This document shows, one piece after another, positions 32,024-39,500 of a stretch of 50,169 nt of DNA. Every line of letters begins with the position of its first letter. Position 1 is the stretch's first letter. Under the pieces are notes generated by a model that did not search any database, was not told where the DNA came from, and was given only the letters and a program-made list of their open reading frames with translations. Origin of the DNA: Chloroflexota bacterium. Its GTDB lineage: Bacteria; Chloroflexota; Dehalococcoidia; JACVQG01. The stretch is taken from contig JACQTY010000166.1 of assembly GCA_016210545.1 (NCBI GenBank), positions 1 through 50,169 on the forward strand, written 5' to 3'. The position numbers and the translations under genes are program-made.

Positions 32024-32055
32024 CGCAGAAGCCGCGAGAGCTCGTGGCTTCTGCG
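32024..32055 (+). terminator. Probable hairpin terminator of the secreted protein gene
   Basis: CGCAGAAGCC-CGAG pairs with CTCG-GGCTTCTGCG (one mismatch, two-base loop), 30 bases after the stop. There is no T-run, so it may terminate inefficiently or just stabilise the mRNA. Confidence 0.5.
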
Positions 32056-32195
32056 TTCGCGCCGCTGAGGCCTCCCTCAACGGATGTCCTCGAACCAATC
32101 CCCCAACCCAACACGACGCAAAAGATCTCTATCGCCCCCCCCGCTCAGCCGTTGAATAATTTACCAAGACCGTCAACAATCTCTGGCCTTACCTC

Positions 32196-32224
32196 TTGAC
32201 AACCTTCCTTTTCGCCTCTATAAT
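32196..32224 (+). promoter_or_regulatory. Consensus sigma-70 promoter of the Pst-like/CysH operon
   Basis: TTGACA (32196-32201), exactly 17 bases, TATAAT (32219-32224): a full consensus promoter, the strongest in the window. Start near 32231; the leader to the first gene is about 144 bases. A promoter this strong normally needs repression, see the half-sites at 32224-32255. Confidence 0.85.
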
Positions 32225-32255
32225 GTTGATGTTTTGAATCAACAATACTGTTGAT
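32224..32255. promoter_or_regulatory. Operator with three TGTTGAT half-sites
   Basis: TGTTGAT (32224-32230), its inverse ATCAACA (32238-32244) and TGTTGAT again (32249-32255). The first overlaps the last base of the -10 box and the second and third form a perfect 7-bp-arm palindrome over the start of the transcript, a position suited to repression. The regulator is not encoded nearby. Confidence 0.6.
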
Positions 32256-32374
32256 GGCGGCCTGTGACCAATGGTGGGGTAGGTAAGAGAAGGACGCCGA
32301 CCAGACTTACTGCCCGGTACTTCGAGTTTCCTTCGGGAGGCACAGTGAAGCCGCAGGAAGAACCAAGAAGGGAC

Positions 32375-32518
32375 ATGCCCGAATACGTGCCTGGGTTGCC
32401 TGTTGGTGAGATTGTTAGGGCGCTCAACAGTGTCCGGTTCGGGGAGGTGCGCATAGTCCGTCAGAACGCGAACATCGTACAGATCGACAAGATTGAAAAG
32501 ACGCGGTTCACTCAGTAA
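32375..32518 (+). CDS. DUF2292 / YezD family small protein
   Basis: A 47-residue protein: LPVGEIVRALNSVRFGEVRIVRQNANIVQIDKIEKTRF. The 'I...L..v.yGsV.i...dg.ivQIdk.EK.Rf' pattern is that of YezD/DUF2292, small proteins that occur beside sulfate and cysteine assimilation genes. I use the ATG at 32375, with AAGAAGGGA just ahead; the longer frame from 32264 runs over the operator leader. It is the first gene of the Pst-like/CysH operon, which fits a sulfur link. Molecular function unknown. Confidence 0.8.
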   Translation: MPEYVPGLPVGEIVRALNSVRFGEVRIVRQNANIVQIDKIEKTRFTQ

Positions 32519-32606
32519 CCCGACAACGGGCGATGGCATGGAAAACTCAAGTATTTGGCCTGCTGACCGGACATCTGGAGGCCTGGGCCGAGAGAGGTTT
32601 GTTCAA

Positions 32607-33647
32607 ATGAAGGGTCTCATCAAGGGTAAGCAGGCTTTATCGTTGAGCGCAATACTCGGAATACTGATGGTCATCAGCGCTTGCGCCCCCAGGGAGCCGG
32701 TATCTTCAACACCAGCACCGTCCCAGCCGGCCTCTTCATCTCTGCCGGCGCGGCCATCGGGAACAGGCCCCACGCTAACGGGTAAGATCACTGTGTCCGG
32801 CGCCTGGGCGCTCTATCCTATGATGGTGAAATGGGCTGAGGAGTTCCAGAGGACAAACCCCGGCGTGAAGATCGATGTGTCGGCGGGGGGAGCGGGAAAG
32901 GGAATGGCTGACGCCTTGTCCGGCCTGGCGGACATCGGCATGGTAAGCCGCGAGGTTTACCCTGTGGAGATCGACAAAGGGGCGTTCTACGTGCCATCGG
33001 TGATAGATGCCGTGGTCGCGGTTGCCAGCGCCGGGAATCCGTTCAAAGACGATATCCTGGCCCGGGGCATAGGGAGGCAGGCTTTCACTGGTATCTGGAT
33101 AAACAGGAACGTAGCTAACTGGAGGGACGTTTTCCCGGGGGCAAAGGCTTCCGGCAAGACCGACATTCACGTTTATACCCGCAGCGACGCCGCGGGCGCG
33201 CCGGAGACCTGGGCCAAATACCTGGGTGCGAAACAGGAAGACCTCCTCGGGACCGGCGTCTATGGCGACCCGGGACTGGCCGAGGCAGTGCGGAGAGACC
33301 CGCTGGGGATTGGCTTCAACAACATCAGCTATGCCTATGACATCAGGTCCGGGAAACAGGTGGATGGATTGGTGGCCATCCCCATCGACGTCAACGAGAA
33401 TGGCAAGATCGACCCTGAGGAGGCAGTTTACGGCTCCCTGGACGACATAACCCAGGCAATAGCCAAGGGGGTCTATCCATCCCCCCCGGCCAGAGAGCTC
33501 AATCTGGTGACCCTCCGGGAGTTCAAGGGAGTCACCAGGGAGTTCATCAAGTGGATTCTAACCGAGGGGCAGAAATATGCTCCGGAGGCGGGCTATATTC
33601 CGCTGTCTCAGGCAAGGGTGGATAGCCAGCTTCCCAAACTGCGGTAA
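32607..33647 (+). CDS. Pst-like ABC transporter substrate-binding lipoprotein with altered anion site
   Basis: Periplasmic-type binding lipoprotein of the PstS superfamily, 346 residues. Signal LSLSAILGILMVISAC has a lipobox, followed by a Ser/Pro linker. The fold is PstS-like (ISGAWALYP-type opening after KITV, ADIGMVSREVYP, FTGIWINRNVANWRDVFPG, FIKWILTEGQKYAPEAGYIPLS). The loops that bind phosphate in PstS with Ser/Thr hydroxyls are changed: the first reads GAWALYP, the second AGGAGKG, and the third, normally DGSGT, reads SDAAGAPETW. It should therefore bind a different ligand; given the operon, a sulfur oxyanion is the best guess, tungstate or molybdate less so. ATG 32607 is preferred to the longer frame from 32493. 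Confidence 0.85.
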   Translation: MKGLIKGKQALSLSAILGILMVISACAPREPVSSTPAPSQPASSSLPARPSGTGPTLTGKITVSGAWALYPMMVKWAEEFQRTNPGVKIDVSAGGAGKGMADALSGLADIGMVSREVYPVEIDKGAFYVPSVIDAVVAVASAGNPFKDDILARGIGRQAFTGIWINRNVANWRDVFPGAKASGKTDIHVYTRSDAAGAPETWAKYLGAKQEDLLGTGVYGDPGLAEAVRRDPLGIGFNNISYAYDIRSGKQVDGLVAIPIDVNENGKIDPEEAVYGSLDDITQAIAKGVYPSPPARELNLVTLREFKGVTREFIKWILTEGQKYAPEAGYIPLSQARVDSQLPKLR

Positions 33648-33678
33648 ACGCGATCTAACGACGTGTTGCGAGGCGCAG

Positions 33679-33702
33679 GGGCGCAGCATGCTGCGCCCCT
33701 AC
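33679..33702 (+). repeat. Perfect palindrome between the binding-protein and permease genes
   Basis: AGGGGCGCAGCATGCTGCGCCCCT, 12-bp arms without loop bases to spare. No T-run follows. It may protect the 3' end of the upstream message so that the binding protein is made in excess, a common arrangement in ABC operons. Confidence 0.6.
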
Positions 33703-33729
33703 TGCGGGCAAACCTCGTTCTCCGGGTGA

Positions 33730-34602
33730 GTGTTTGATTTGATATCTAAGAGAAGACTGGCAGACCTCGTATCGACGAGGCTGATGCTGGCGGCGACGGC
33801 CCTTGTCGGCGTCACCGTCCTGTTCATAGCCGTCATGCTTTTCTTGAAAGCCAGGCCTATTCTGGCAACAAACTCGTTGGGCGACCTGTTCCTTTCGTCT
33901 TCGTGGCGTCCCTCCAGGGGCGAGTTTGGCCTGTTCCCCTTTATCATGGGCACCCTGTGGGTGACGGTCCTGGCGGGCATTATTGCTCTGCCGGTCAGCA
34001 TTTTGGGCGCCCTTTACATTACGGAATATGCTCCGCCCAGGGTGCGGGCTGTAGCCAAGCCCGTCGTTGACGTTCTGGCCGGAATCCCGCCGGTAGTGTA
34101 TGGCGTCTGGGGCCTGGTGGCGTTGTCCATCGGCGGCATCGCGATCGGGTTCAACGTGCTGTCCGGCAGCATAGTGTTGGCGATAATGGTAATACCGGTG
34201 ATACTGGGTGTGTCGGAGGAGGTATTCCGGATGGTGCCCCAGGATGTCAAGGAGGCATCTCTGGCAGTGGGGGCCACCAAATGGGAGACAGCCAGGAATG
34301 TGGTCATACGGAGCTCCCTGCCGGGGCTGGCGGCGGCGACGATCCTGGGTTTCTCCCGCGCCTTTGGCGAGACTATGGCGGTGCTCATGGTGGTGGGGAA
34401 CATCGCCAGGGTACCCTCATCGCCGTTGGACCCGGCATACCCCCTGACAGCGCTGATCGCCAACAACTACGGAGAGATGATGTCCATTCCCCTCTACGAC
34501 TCGGCCATCCTGCTGGCGGCCCTGGTGCTGCTTCTGGTAGTGCTGTTCTTCAACATCGCCGCAAGGCTGGTCCTGATAAAGGTCCAGCAGAAGTGGGCCT
34601 AG
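33730..34602 (+). CDS. Pst-like ABC transporter permease (PstC type)
   Basis: Inner-membrane permease, 290 residues, with about six helices. The cytoplasmic coupling loop carries the binding-protein-dependent permease motif: EEVFRMVPQDVKEASLAVGATKWETARNVVIRSSLPG (EAA-loop type, split here). The N-terminal part (SSWRPSRGEFGLFPFIMGTLWVTVLAGIIALP) matches PstC. It would pair with the next permease and the ATPase. The start is GTG 33730; the ribosome site is weak. The stop is directly followed by the ATG of the next gene (no gap), so they are coupled. Normal features of PstC; ligand selectivity comes from the binding protein. Confidence 0.9.
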   Translation: MFDLISKRRLADLVSTRLMLAATALVGVTVLFIAVMLFLKARPILATNSLGDLFLSSSWRPSRGEFGLFPFIMGTLWVTVLAGIIALPVSILGALYITEYAPPRVRAVAKPVVDVLAGIPPVVYGVWGLVALSIGGIAIGFNVLSGSIVLAIMVIPVILGVSEEVFRMVPQDVKEASLAVGATKWETARNVVIRSSLPGLAAATILGFSRAFGETMAVLMVVGNIARVPSSPLDPAYPLTALIANNYGEMMSIPLYDSAILLAALVLLLVVLFFNIAARLVLIKVQQKWA

Positions 34603-35454
34603 ATGCAGCGGAGGAAGACAGAAGAGGCCGTCTTCAAAGGCTTGATGATAGCCTCGGTGTCCATCGTGGCGGCGGGCCTGCTTACCATCGTGGCCGTGAT
34701 AGCCTGGAAGGGTGTTCCGGCCCTCAGCATTGGCATGATAACGCAGACCCCTAAAGGCGGGTTCTACCTGGGCAAAGAGGGGGGCATCCTGAACGCAATT
34801 GTTGGCTCTCTCTACCTGGCCGGGGGGGCTACGTTGCTGGCCCTGGTCATCTCTCTGCTGGTGGCCCTCTTTCTACAGCGGGAATACATAGGTAAGAGTC
34901 GGTGGGCTGGCGTTGTCCGTTTGTCGCTGGACGTCCTGTGGGGGGTCCCGTCCATCGTCTACGGCGCCTTCGGTTTCGTCATTATGGTCTATCTGGGCAT
35001 GAGGGCGTCACTGCTGGGGGGCATTATAGTCCTGACGCTCCTGGAGATACCCATCATGGCCAGGGCCCTGGACGAGGTATTGAGAGCGGTGCCCAGGGAG
35101 TTGAAAGACGCCTCATATGCCCTCGGGACGACGCGTCTGGAGACCAGTTTGAACGTCGTGACCAGGCAGGTATTGCCCGGGATCTTGACCGCCGTGTTAC
35201 TGGCCTTCGGCCGGGGGATCGGCGACGCCGCTTCGGTGCTATTCACCGCCGGATATACGGACCGCATCCCGACCTCATTGCTAGACCCGGTGGCCTCCCT
35301 GCCGTTGGCCATATTCTTCCAGCTTGGCACGCCGTTCCCCGAGGTGCAGGCCCGGGGCTACGCCTCGGCGGTCGTCTTGCTGGTGATTGTACTTCTGATC
35401 GCGGTGGGATCCCGGGTACTGTCCCGGAGACTCACCAAATACGTGGTCAAGTAG
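34603..35454 (+). CDS. Pst-like ABC transporter permease (PstA type)
   Basis: Second permease subunit, 283 residues and six predicted helices. Typical PstA parts: FYLGKEGGILNAIVGSLYLAGGATLLALVISLL, WGVPSIVYGAFGFVIMVYLG, the EAA loop DEVLRAVPRELKDASYALGTTRLETSLNVV and the following GILTAVLLAFGRGIGDAASVLFTAG. It begins immediately after the stop of the first permease and ends 17 bases before the ATPase gene. It forms the heterodimeric channel with the preceding protein. Confidence 0.9.
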   Translation: MQRRKTEEAVFKGLMIASVSIVAAGLLTIVAVIAWKGVPALSIGMITQTPKGGFYLGKEGGILNAIVGSLYLAGGATLLALVISLLVALFLQREYIGKSRWAGVVRLSLDVLWGVPSIVYGAFGFVIMVYLGMRASLLGGIIVLTLLEIPIMARALDEVLRAVPRELKDASYALGTTRLETSLNVVTRQVLPGILTAVLLAFGRGIGDAASVLFTAGYTDRIPTSLLDPVASLPLAIFFQLGTPFPEVQARGYASAVVLLVIVLLIAVGSRVLSRRLTKYVVK

Positions 35455-35471
35455 AAACGAGACAGCCGTTA

Positions 35472-36467
35472 ATGAACGACATCTGCCTCCGCATCCACGG
35501 TCTTAACGTCAGCTATGACGGGCACACGGCCCTCAAGAATATATATCTTGACATCCCGCACCGGCAGATCACCGCCATCATCGGGCCATCGGGCTGCGGC
35601 AAAACGACCCTGCTCCGGTCCATTAACCGGCTGATAGACCTCACCGACGGGGCCAAGATCCGCGGCGAGATATGGCTGGACGGACACAACGTGATGAGCG
35701 ACAGGGAGGACGTCACCTCGATAAGGAAAAGGATAGGGCTGATCTCCCAGAAGCCATCCCCGTTGCCCATGTCCATATACGACAACGTGGCCTACGGCCC
35801 TCGCATCCACGGGATGCGGGATAGGAAAGAGCTGGACAAGACGGTGCGTAGCTGCCTGGAGACTGCCGGGCTGTGGACCGAGGTGAAGGACAGGCTCCAG
35901 TCACCGGCAACCAGGCTATCGGTGGGGCAACAGCAACGTCTGTGTCTGGCCCGGAGCCTGGCCGTCAGGCCTGAGGTCCTCTTGTGCGACGAGCCTACAT
36001 CGGCGCTCGACCCGGTGTCGTCGCAGAACATCGAGAATAGGCTCATCGAACTCAAAAAGGACTACACCATCGTGATAGTCACCCATAACATCCACCAGGC
36101 GATGAGGCTCGCCGATTACGTCGTCCATCTCTATCTGGGCGAACTGGTGGAACACGGCCCGGCCAGCGAGGTGTTCCAGAGGCCCAAGCAGGACCGCACC
36201 CGGGCCTATATCAACGGCACTGTCCTTACGAAGCCACGGACCGACGTTGAGATCAACCTGAAGGGGAAGGTGTGCCCCTTGAATTTCGTCTTCGCCAAAG
36301 CGGCGCTGGAGAACCTGGAGATCGGGCAGGTGCTCAAGGTAATAGTCGACTACCCGACGGCGATAACCGAGGTGCCCCGGGCCATGGAGTACGATGGCCA
36401 TAAGGTGCTGGGGGTGAAGCAGCTTAACGAGACCGATTGGGAGGTAATCATACAGAAACGAGAATAG
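35472..36467 (+). CDS. PstB-type ABC ATPase fused to a C-terminal TusA/SirA-like sulfur-carrier domain
   Basis: A 331-residue fusion. Residues 1-250 are a PstB-like ATPase: Walker A GPSGCGKTTLL, Q-loop region GLISQKPSPLPMS, signature LSVGQQQRL, Walker B LLCDEPTSALDP and the switch His in VTHNIHQAM. Residues 260-331 are not part of PstB: VEINLKGKVCPLNFVFAKAALENLEIGQVL, then VIVDYPTAITEVPRAMEYDGHKVLGV and WEVIIQKRE. This is the TusA fold pattern, with Cys in CPLN at the place of the CPxP persulfide cysteine. TusA proteins relay sulfur and are found with thiosulfate and other sulfur transporters. The fusion links the pump physically to sulfur handling. The ATG at 35472 follows the permease stop by 17 bases; a longer frame opening at 34902 is an artefact overlapping it. 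Confidence 0.9.
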   Translation: MNDICLRIHGLNVSYDGHTALKNIYLDIPHRQITAIIGPSGCGKTTLLRSINRLIDLTDGAKIRGEIWLDGHNVMSDREDVTSIRKRIGLISQKPSPLPMSIYDNVAYGPRIHGMRDRKELDKTVRSCLETAGLWTEVKDRLQSPATRLSVGQQQRLCLARSLAVRPEVLLCDEPTSALDPVSSQNIENRLIELKKDYTIVIVTHNIHQAMRLADYVVHLYLGELVEHGPASEVFQRPKQDRTRAYINGTVLTKPRTDVEINLKGKVCPLNFVFAKAALENLEIGQVLKVIVDYPTAITEVPRAMEYDGHKVLGVKQLNETDWEVIIQKRE

Positions 36468-36559
36468 GGACCACCGTAGCCTCTCCCCCATGGGAGAGGG
36501 AATCCCACCCGCCTCTTGTGCGGCGCCAACATGAAGATGGAAAGGAAGGTCAAGGTCAA

Positions 36560-37285
36560 TTGAGAGACAATGTTAGCCTGGAAGAACTGAAGGAGTTGGT
36601 CAACGGCCTGAACTTCGCCGAGAAGGTCGACCGCTCCCTGAGACTCATCGATGAGGCATACAAGGAGTACGGCGACCGCCTGGTGGTCGCCAACAGCCTG
36701 GGCAAGGACTCCGTGGCAGTATGGCACCTGGCCAAGCGGGTGTCGCCGGAGATCCGCGGCTTCATAGTCACCACCCGCTACAAGCCAAAGGAGACCGTGG
36801 AGTTCATGAACCGGGAGGTCACCCGCTATCCGGAGTTGAAGGTGTTCCGTAACGACGCGCCGATACCGGAAGAGCTTTACCGCACCGACCCCGACCGCTG
36901 CTGCGACGTGCTCAAGGTGCAGCCGGTGCAGTGGGCCATAGAGCAGATGAACGTCGGCTGCTGGGTAACCGGGCTGCGCTGCACCGAGGGCAGGACCCGC
37001 ACCGACTACCGCGAGATCGAGGAGCGGGACGAGGGGCTCATCAAGCTGAACCCCATCCTGCTGTGGCATGAGCGCGAGGTGTGGCAGTACCTGGCCATCA
37101 ACCAGGTGCCGGTCAACCCACTGTACGCCAAAGGGTATCGCTCGCTAGGCTGTCTGCCGTGCACCCGCATCACCAACGACGCCAATGAGCGCGCCGGTCG
37201 CTGGGTGGGTACCAGCAAGTGCGGCGGCGAGTGCGGCATTCATACCCGTCCCTTGAAGGTCGGCGCTTCAAGTCAAAGGAGCTAG
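36560..37285 (+). CDS. cysH: CysH-type phosphoadenylyl/adenylyl-sulfate reductase
   Basis: Reduces activated sulfate (APS or PAPS) to sulfite. Residues around 45-60 have the PP-loop VANSLGKDSVAVWHL. Downstream come RCCDVLK, TGLRCTEGRTRTDY and LGCLPCTRIT, so the CC...CxxC set for a [4Fe-4S] cluster is present; this favours APS as substrate, as in assimilatory APS reductases. KCGGECGIH at the end is the catalytic ECGIH motif. The length of 241 residues is normal. The start is TTG 36560, with AAAGGAAGG ahead; the longer frame from 36437 reads through a CCTCTCCC-GGGAGAGG hairpin and is not coding. It is the sixth gene of the operon begun by the DUF2292 gene. Confidence 0.92.
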   Translation: MRDNVSLEELKELVNGLNFAEKVDRSLRLIDEAYKEYGDRLVVANSLGKDSVAVWHLAKRVSPEIRGFIVTTRYKPKETVEFMNREVTRYPELKVFRNDAPIPEELYRTDPDRCCDVLKVQPVQWAIEQMNVGCWVTGLRCTEGRTRTDYREIEERDEGLIKLNPILLWHEREVWQYLAINQVPVNPLYAKGYRSLGCLPCTRITNDANERAGRWVGTSKCGGECGIHTRPLKVGASSQRS

Positions 37286-37287
37286 CT

Positions 37288-37623
37288 TTGCAGTTGGACA
37301 AGGTTCGCGAATGGCTGCCTTTTTTCCGGGGGCACGGCATCTGCTCCAAATGTCACCTTCGTGTGGAGTTCACCGGCGTCCCTCCGGGGAATCCCGCCGA
37401 AGAACTCATAGCAAAGGTAGCTGGCAGCCGCAGGTCGGTGTCGTTGCACTGGCTGGAGGAGCGGCTGGCCGATGCCCTCTACTATGCCGAACTGGACAAG
37501 GGCGGCGGGGTGAACGACATCGGAGTGTGGGGCTGCGCTGTGTTCTGCAAGGAGTCGGCCCGAATGATAGGGGAGATGCGACCGGAGTTTGCCGTGGTGC
37601 GAGACGCAAACTCCGGTCACTAG
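37288..37623 (+). CDS. Unknown CxxC protein at the end of the sulfur operon
   Basis: A 111-residue soluble protein, not recognised. It starts at TTG 37288 with AAAGGAG six bases ahead, overlapping the end of cysH, so it is clearly co-expressed. Visible features: GICSKCHLRVEF with a CxxC near the N-terminus, a predicted helical middle (NPAEELIAKVAGSRRSVSL, LEERLADALYYAELDK) and WGCAVFCKESARMIGEM with two more cysteines. The four cysteines could bind zinc or an iron-sulfur cluster, or take part in sulfur transfer or electron supply to the reductase. A terminator follows. Confidence 0.75.
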   Translation: MQLDKVREWLPFFRGHGICSKCHLRVEFTGVPPGNPAEELIAKVAGSRRSVSLHWLEERLADALYYAELDKGGGVNDIGVWGCAVFCKESARMIGEMRPEFAVVRDANSGH

Positions 37624-37663
37624 GGGCGCGGCGCGCCGCGCCCGCGTCGCCCGGGGGCAAAAC

Positions 37664-37695
37664 GAAAGCCCACCTTCTTGAGAAGGTGGGCTTTC
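37664..37695 (+). terminator. Terminator of the Pst-like/CysH operon
   Basis: GAAAGCCCACCTTCT pairs completely with AGAAGGTGGGCTTTC (15 bp), followed by TCATTT. It lies 40 bases after the last gene and closes the transcript from the promoter at 32196. Confidence 0.85.
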
Positions 37696-37939
37696 TCATT
37701 TCCGGTCACCCCGACTATGTCGCTCGGGGGTTGGCGGGTTCCGCTTCGCTTCACCTTGCCCTCTACAACTGATTATCAACGGAACGCCCGTTGGCGCCCC
37801 CTCTCTCTATGACTCTCTCCCTCGCTCCGCGCGACGGAGTGTTCGATGGGGGCGAGAGAAAACCCTGCGCCCCGGCATCTCCGCGCCCTCTGCGGTGATA
37901 GCCTGTGGCTGATGGACACGGGCCAACCTCGGCCCGCCT

Positions 37940-39112
37940 CTACTTGACAGCTTCGAACGCGTTCACCCTCCCCAGATTCGAGGTGAAACCCACGACGGGA
38001 TTGGTAGAAGCCAACACGTGACTCTTCACCTGGACGTTAGTCCAGTCCGGATGCATGGCAAACAAAAGGGCGATTGTCCCCGCCACATGCGGCGCCGCCA
38101 TGGAAGTGCCGGTAAGATAGCCGTAGTTTCTCAGTCCCATGAGGTTCTCATGGTTGGGAAAGGTTGAAAAGATGTCAACGCCGGGGGCGGCCACGTCTAC
38201 CCAGTCTCCGAAGTTAGAGAAAAACGCTTTGACATCGTTGGGGTCAGTAGCGGCCACGGCAATAACATTATCGTAAGAGGCGGGATATACAGGAGAAGAA
38301 CTATTATCGTTTCCGGCCGCTGCTACCAGGACCGCCCCCTTGCTCCAAGCATAGTTTATGGCGCTTTCCAGGGTGCTGGACGTGGCGCTCCCAACGAAGC
38401 TCATGTTGATTACCTTAGCGCCTTGGTCCGCCGCGTAGACTATGCCCTGGGCAATGGAGCTGTGATTTCCCGAACCGCCGTCGTCCAGCACCTTTATATT
38501 CACTAGAGCGGAATCGAAGGCCACCCCTGCCACGCCTTTGCCGTTGTTGGTGGCCGCGGCGGCAATTCCGGCCACGTGTGTGCCATGGCCGAAGAGATCA
38601 TCAACACTGCTGGCGGTGGTGAAGTTCTTGTTGTCCACTATCTTCCCCTTGATGTCGTCATGGTCCTGGTCAATGCCACTGTCCAGAATGGCGATTTTCA
38701 CGTCCCGACTACCTGTGATCAGGTCCCATGCCTCCGGAGCCTGTATTCTGGATATTCCCCATTGCAGGCCAAAAGACACGTCGGTGGAAGTGAGCATCGC
38801 GTGAGCCACGTAGTCCAACTCGGCGAAGGCTACTTCTGGCTCCTTGCCATAATCGTCCCTTTTCCTCTTGGACTCGCCCTTGCCTACCTGTACCACTTGC
38901 ACATCGACGCCGGGGACCACCTGCACCACCCTGCCGCCGTGCTTCCCATGGACCTTTCCTTTGGTAACCTCATCCGTCCCACGGCGAAACTTCACCAGTA
39001 TTTGCCCGGAGTCAAATTCATCCGGGCCTATCTGGCTTTGGCCAGAAGCGGTTACGGGAAGGAGAAGTACAGCTACGAGTACAACTGCCGTCACCCAATA
39101 CCTTCCCCGCAC
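37940..39112 (-). CDS. Secreted subtilisin-like (S8) serine protease
   Basis: Extracellular protease, 390 residues. A signal peptide (YWVTAVVLVAVLLLPVTASG) is followed by a propeptide of about 90 residues (ILVKFRRGTDEVTKGKVHGKH, then EVAFAELDYV, an inhibitor I9-like pattern). The catalytic triad is clear: Asp in AILDSGIDQDH, His in GHGTHVAGIAAA and Ser in GTSMAAPHVAGT, with the oxyanion Asn in AAAGNDN. No C-terminal extra domain is present. The start is GTG 39112 with AAAGGAG eight bases ahead. It would be autoprocessed outside the cell. Transcribed alone. Confidence 0.95.
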   Translation of the reverse strand: MRGRYWVTAVVLVAVLLLPVTASGQSQIGPDEFDSGQILVKFRRGTDEVTKGKVHGKHGGRVVQVVPGVDVQVVQVGKGESKRKRDDYGKEPEVAFAELDYVAHAMLTSTDVSFGLQWGISRIQAPEAWDLITGSRDVKIAILDSGIDQDHDDIKGKIVDNKNFTTASSVDDLFGHGTHVAGIAAAATNNGKGVAGVAFDSALVNIKVLDDGGSGNHSSIAQGIVYAADQGAKVINMSFVGSATSSTLESAINYAWSKGAVLVAAAGNDNSSSPVYPASYDNVIAVAATDPNDVKAFFSNFGDWVDVAAPGVDIFSTFPNHENLMGLRNYGYLTGTSMAAPHVAGTIALLFAMHPDWTNVQVKSHVLASTNPVVGFTSNLGRVNAFEAVK

Positions 39113-39500
39113 GGAAGTCTCCTTTTACAACATCTGTTCGCTAACTTTCAGCCCAGGTTGGCGGACAATAAATGCTTTCTCGGCGACCGGCCAGCGCCTC
39201 ATTTATTAATACTAATAGTTAGCATTACCTATTAAGATTGTACAGCATCTCTCTTTGGGAGTCAATAGTAGCACATAGTCACCCCGATACGGACAGGTCA
39301 CTACATCGAGGGGTTTGGGCTCCCCGTTTCGATTGGAGATCCGTTCGCGGGAGGGTCTTCGCAGGGCATGCCTAACTCTCTCCCTCATAAGGACGAGAGA
39401 AAATCCTCCCCTCCCCGGCATCTCTGCGCTGTCCGCGGCCTCCGCGTGAGAGCCTGCGGCTTATGGACACGGGCCGCCCCCACCAACTAAACTATAAGCT
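39113..39500. other. Divergent intergenic region
   Basis: About 390 bases between the protease (minus) and the metallopeptidase (plus). An AT-rich stretch at 39205-39240 (many TTAATA/TATTAAG strings) probably holds the protease promoter, but I could not fix a single -35/-10 pair. No gene seen. Confidence 0.4.

Noticed and set aside
34902-35471. N-terminal extension of the PstB-TusA gene (frame opens at 34902)
   Set aside because: Overlaps the second permease out of frame and translates to Arg/Gly-rich nonsense; PstB homology starts at the ATG at 35472.
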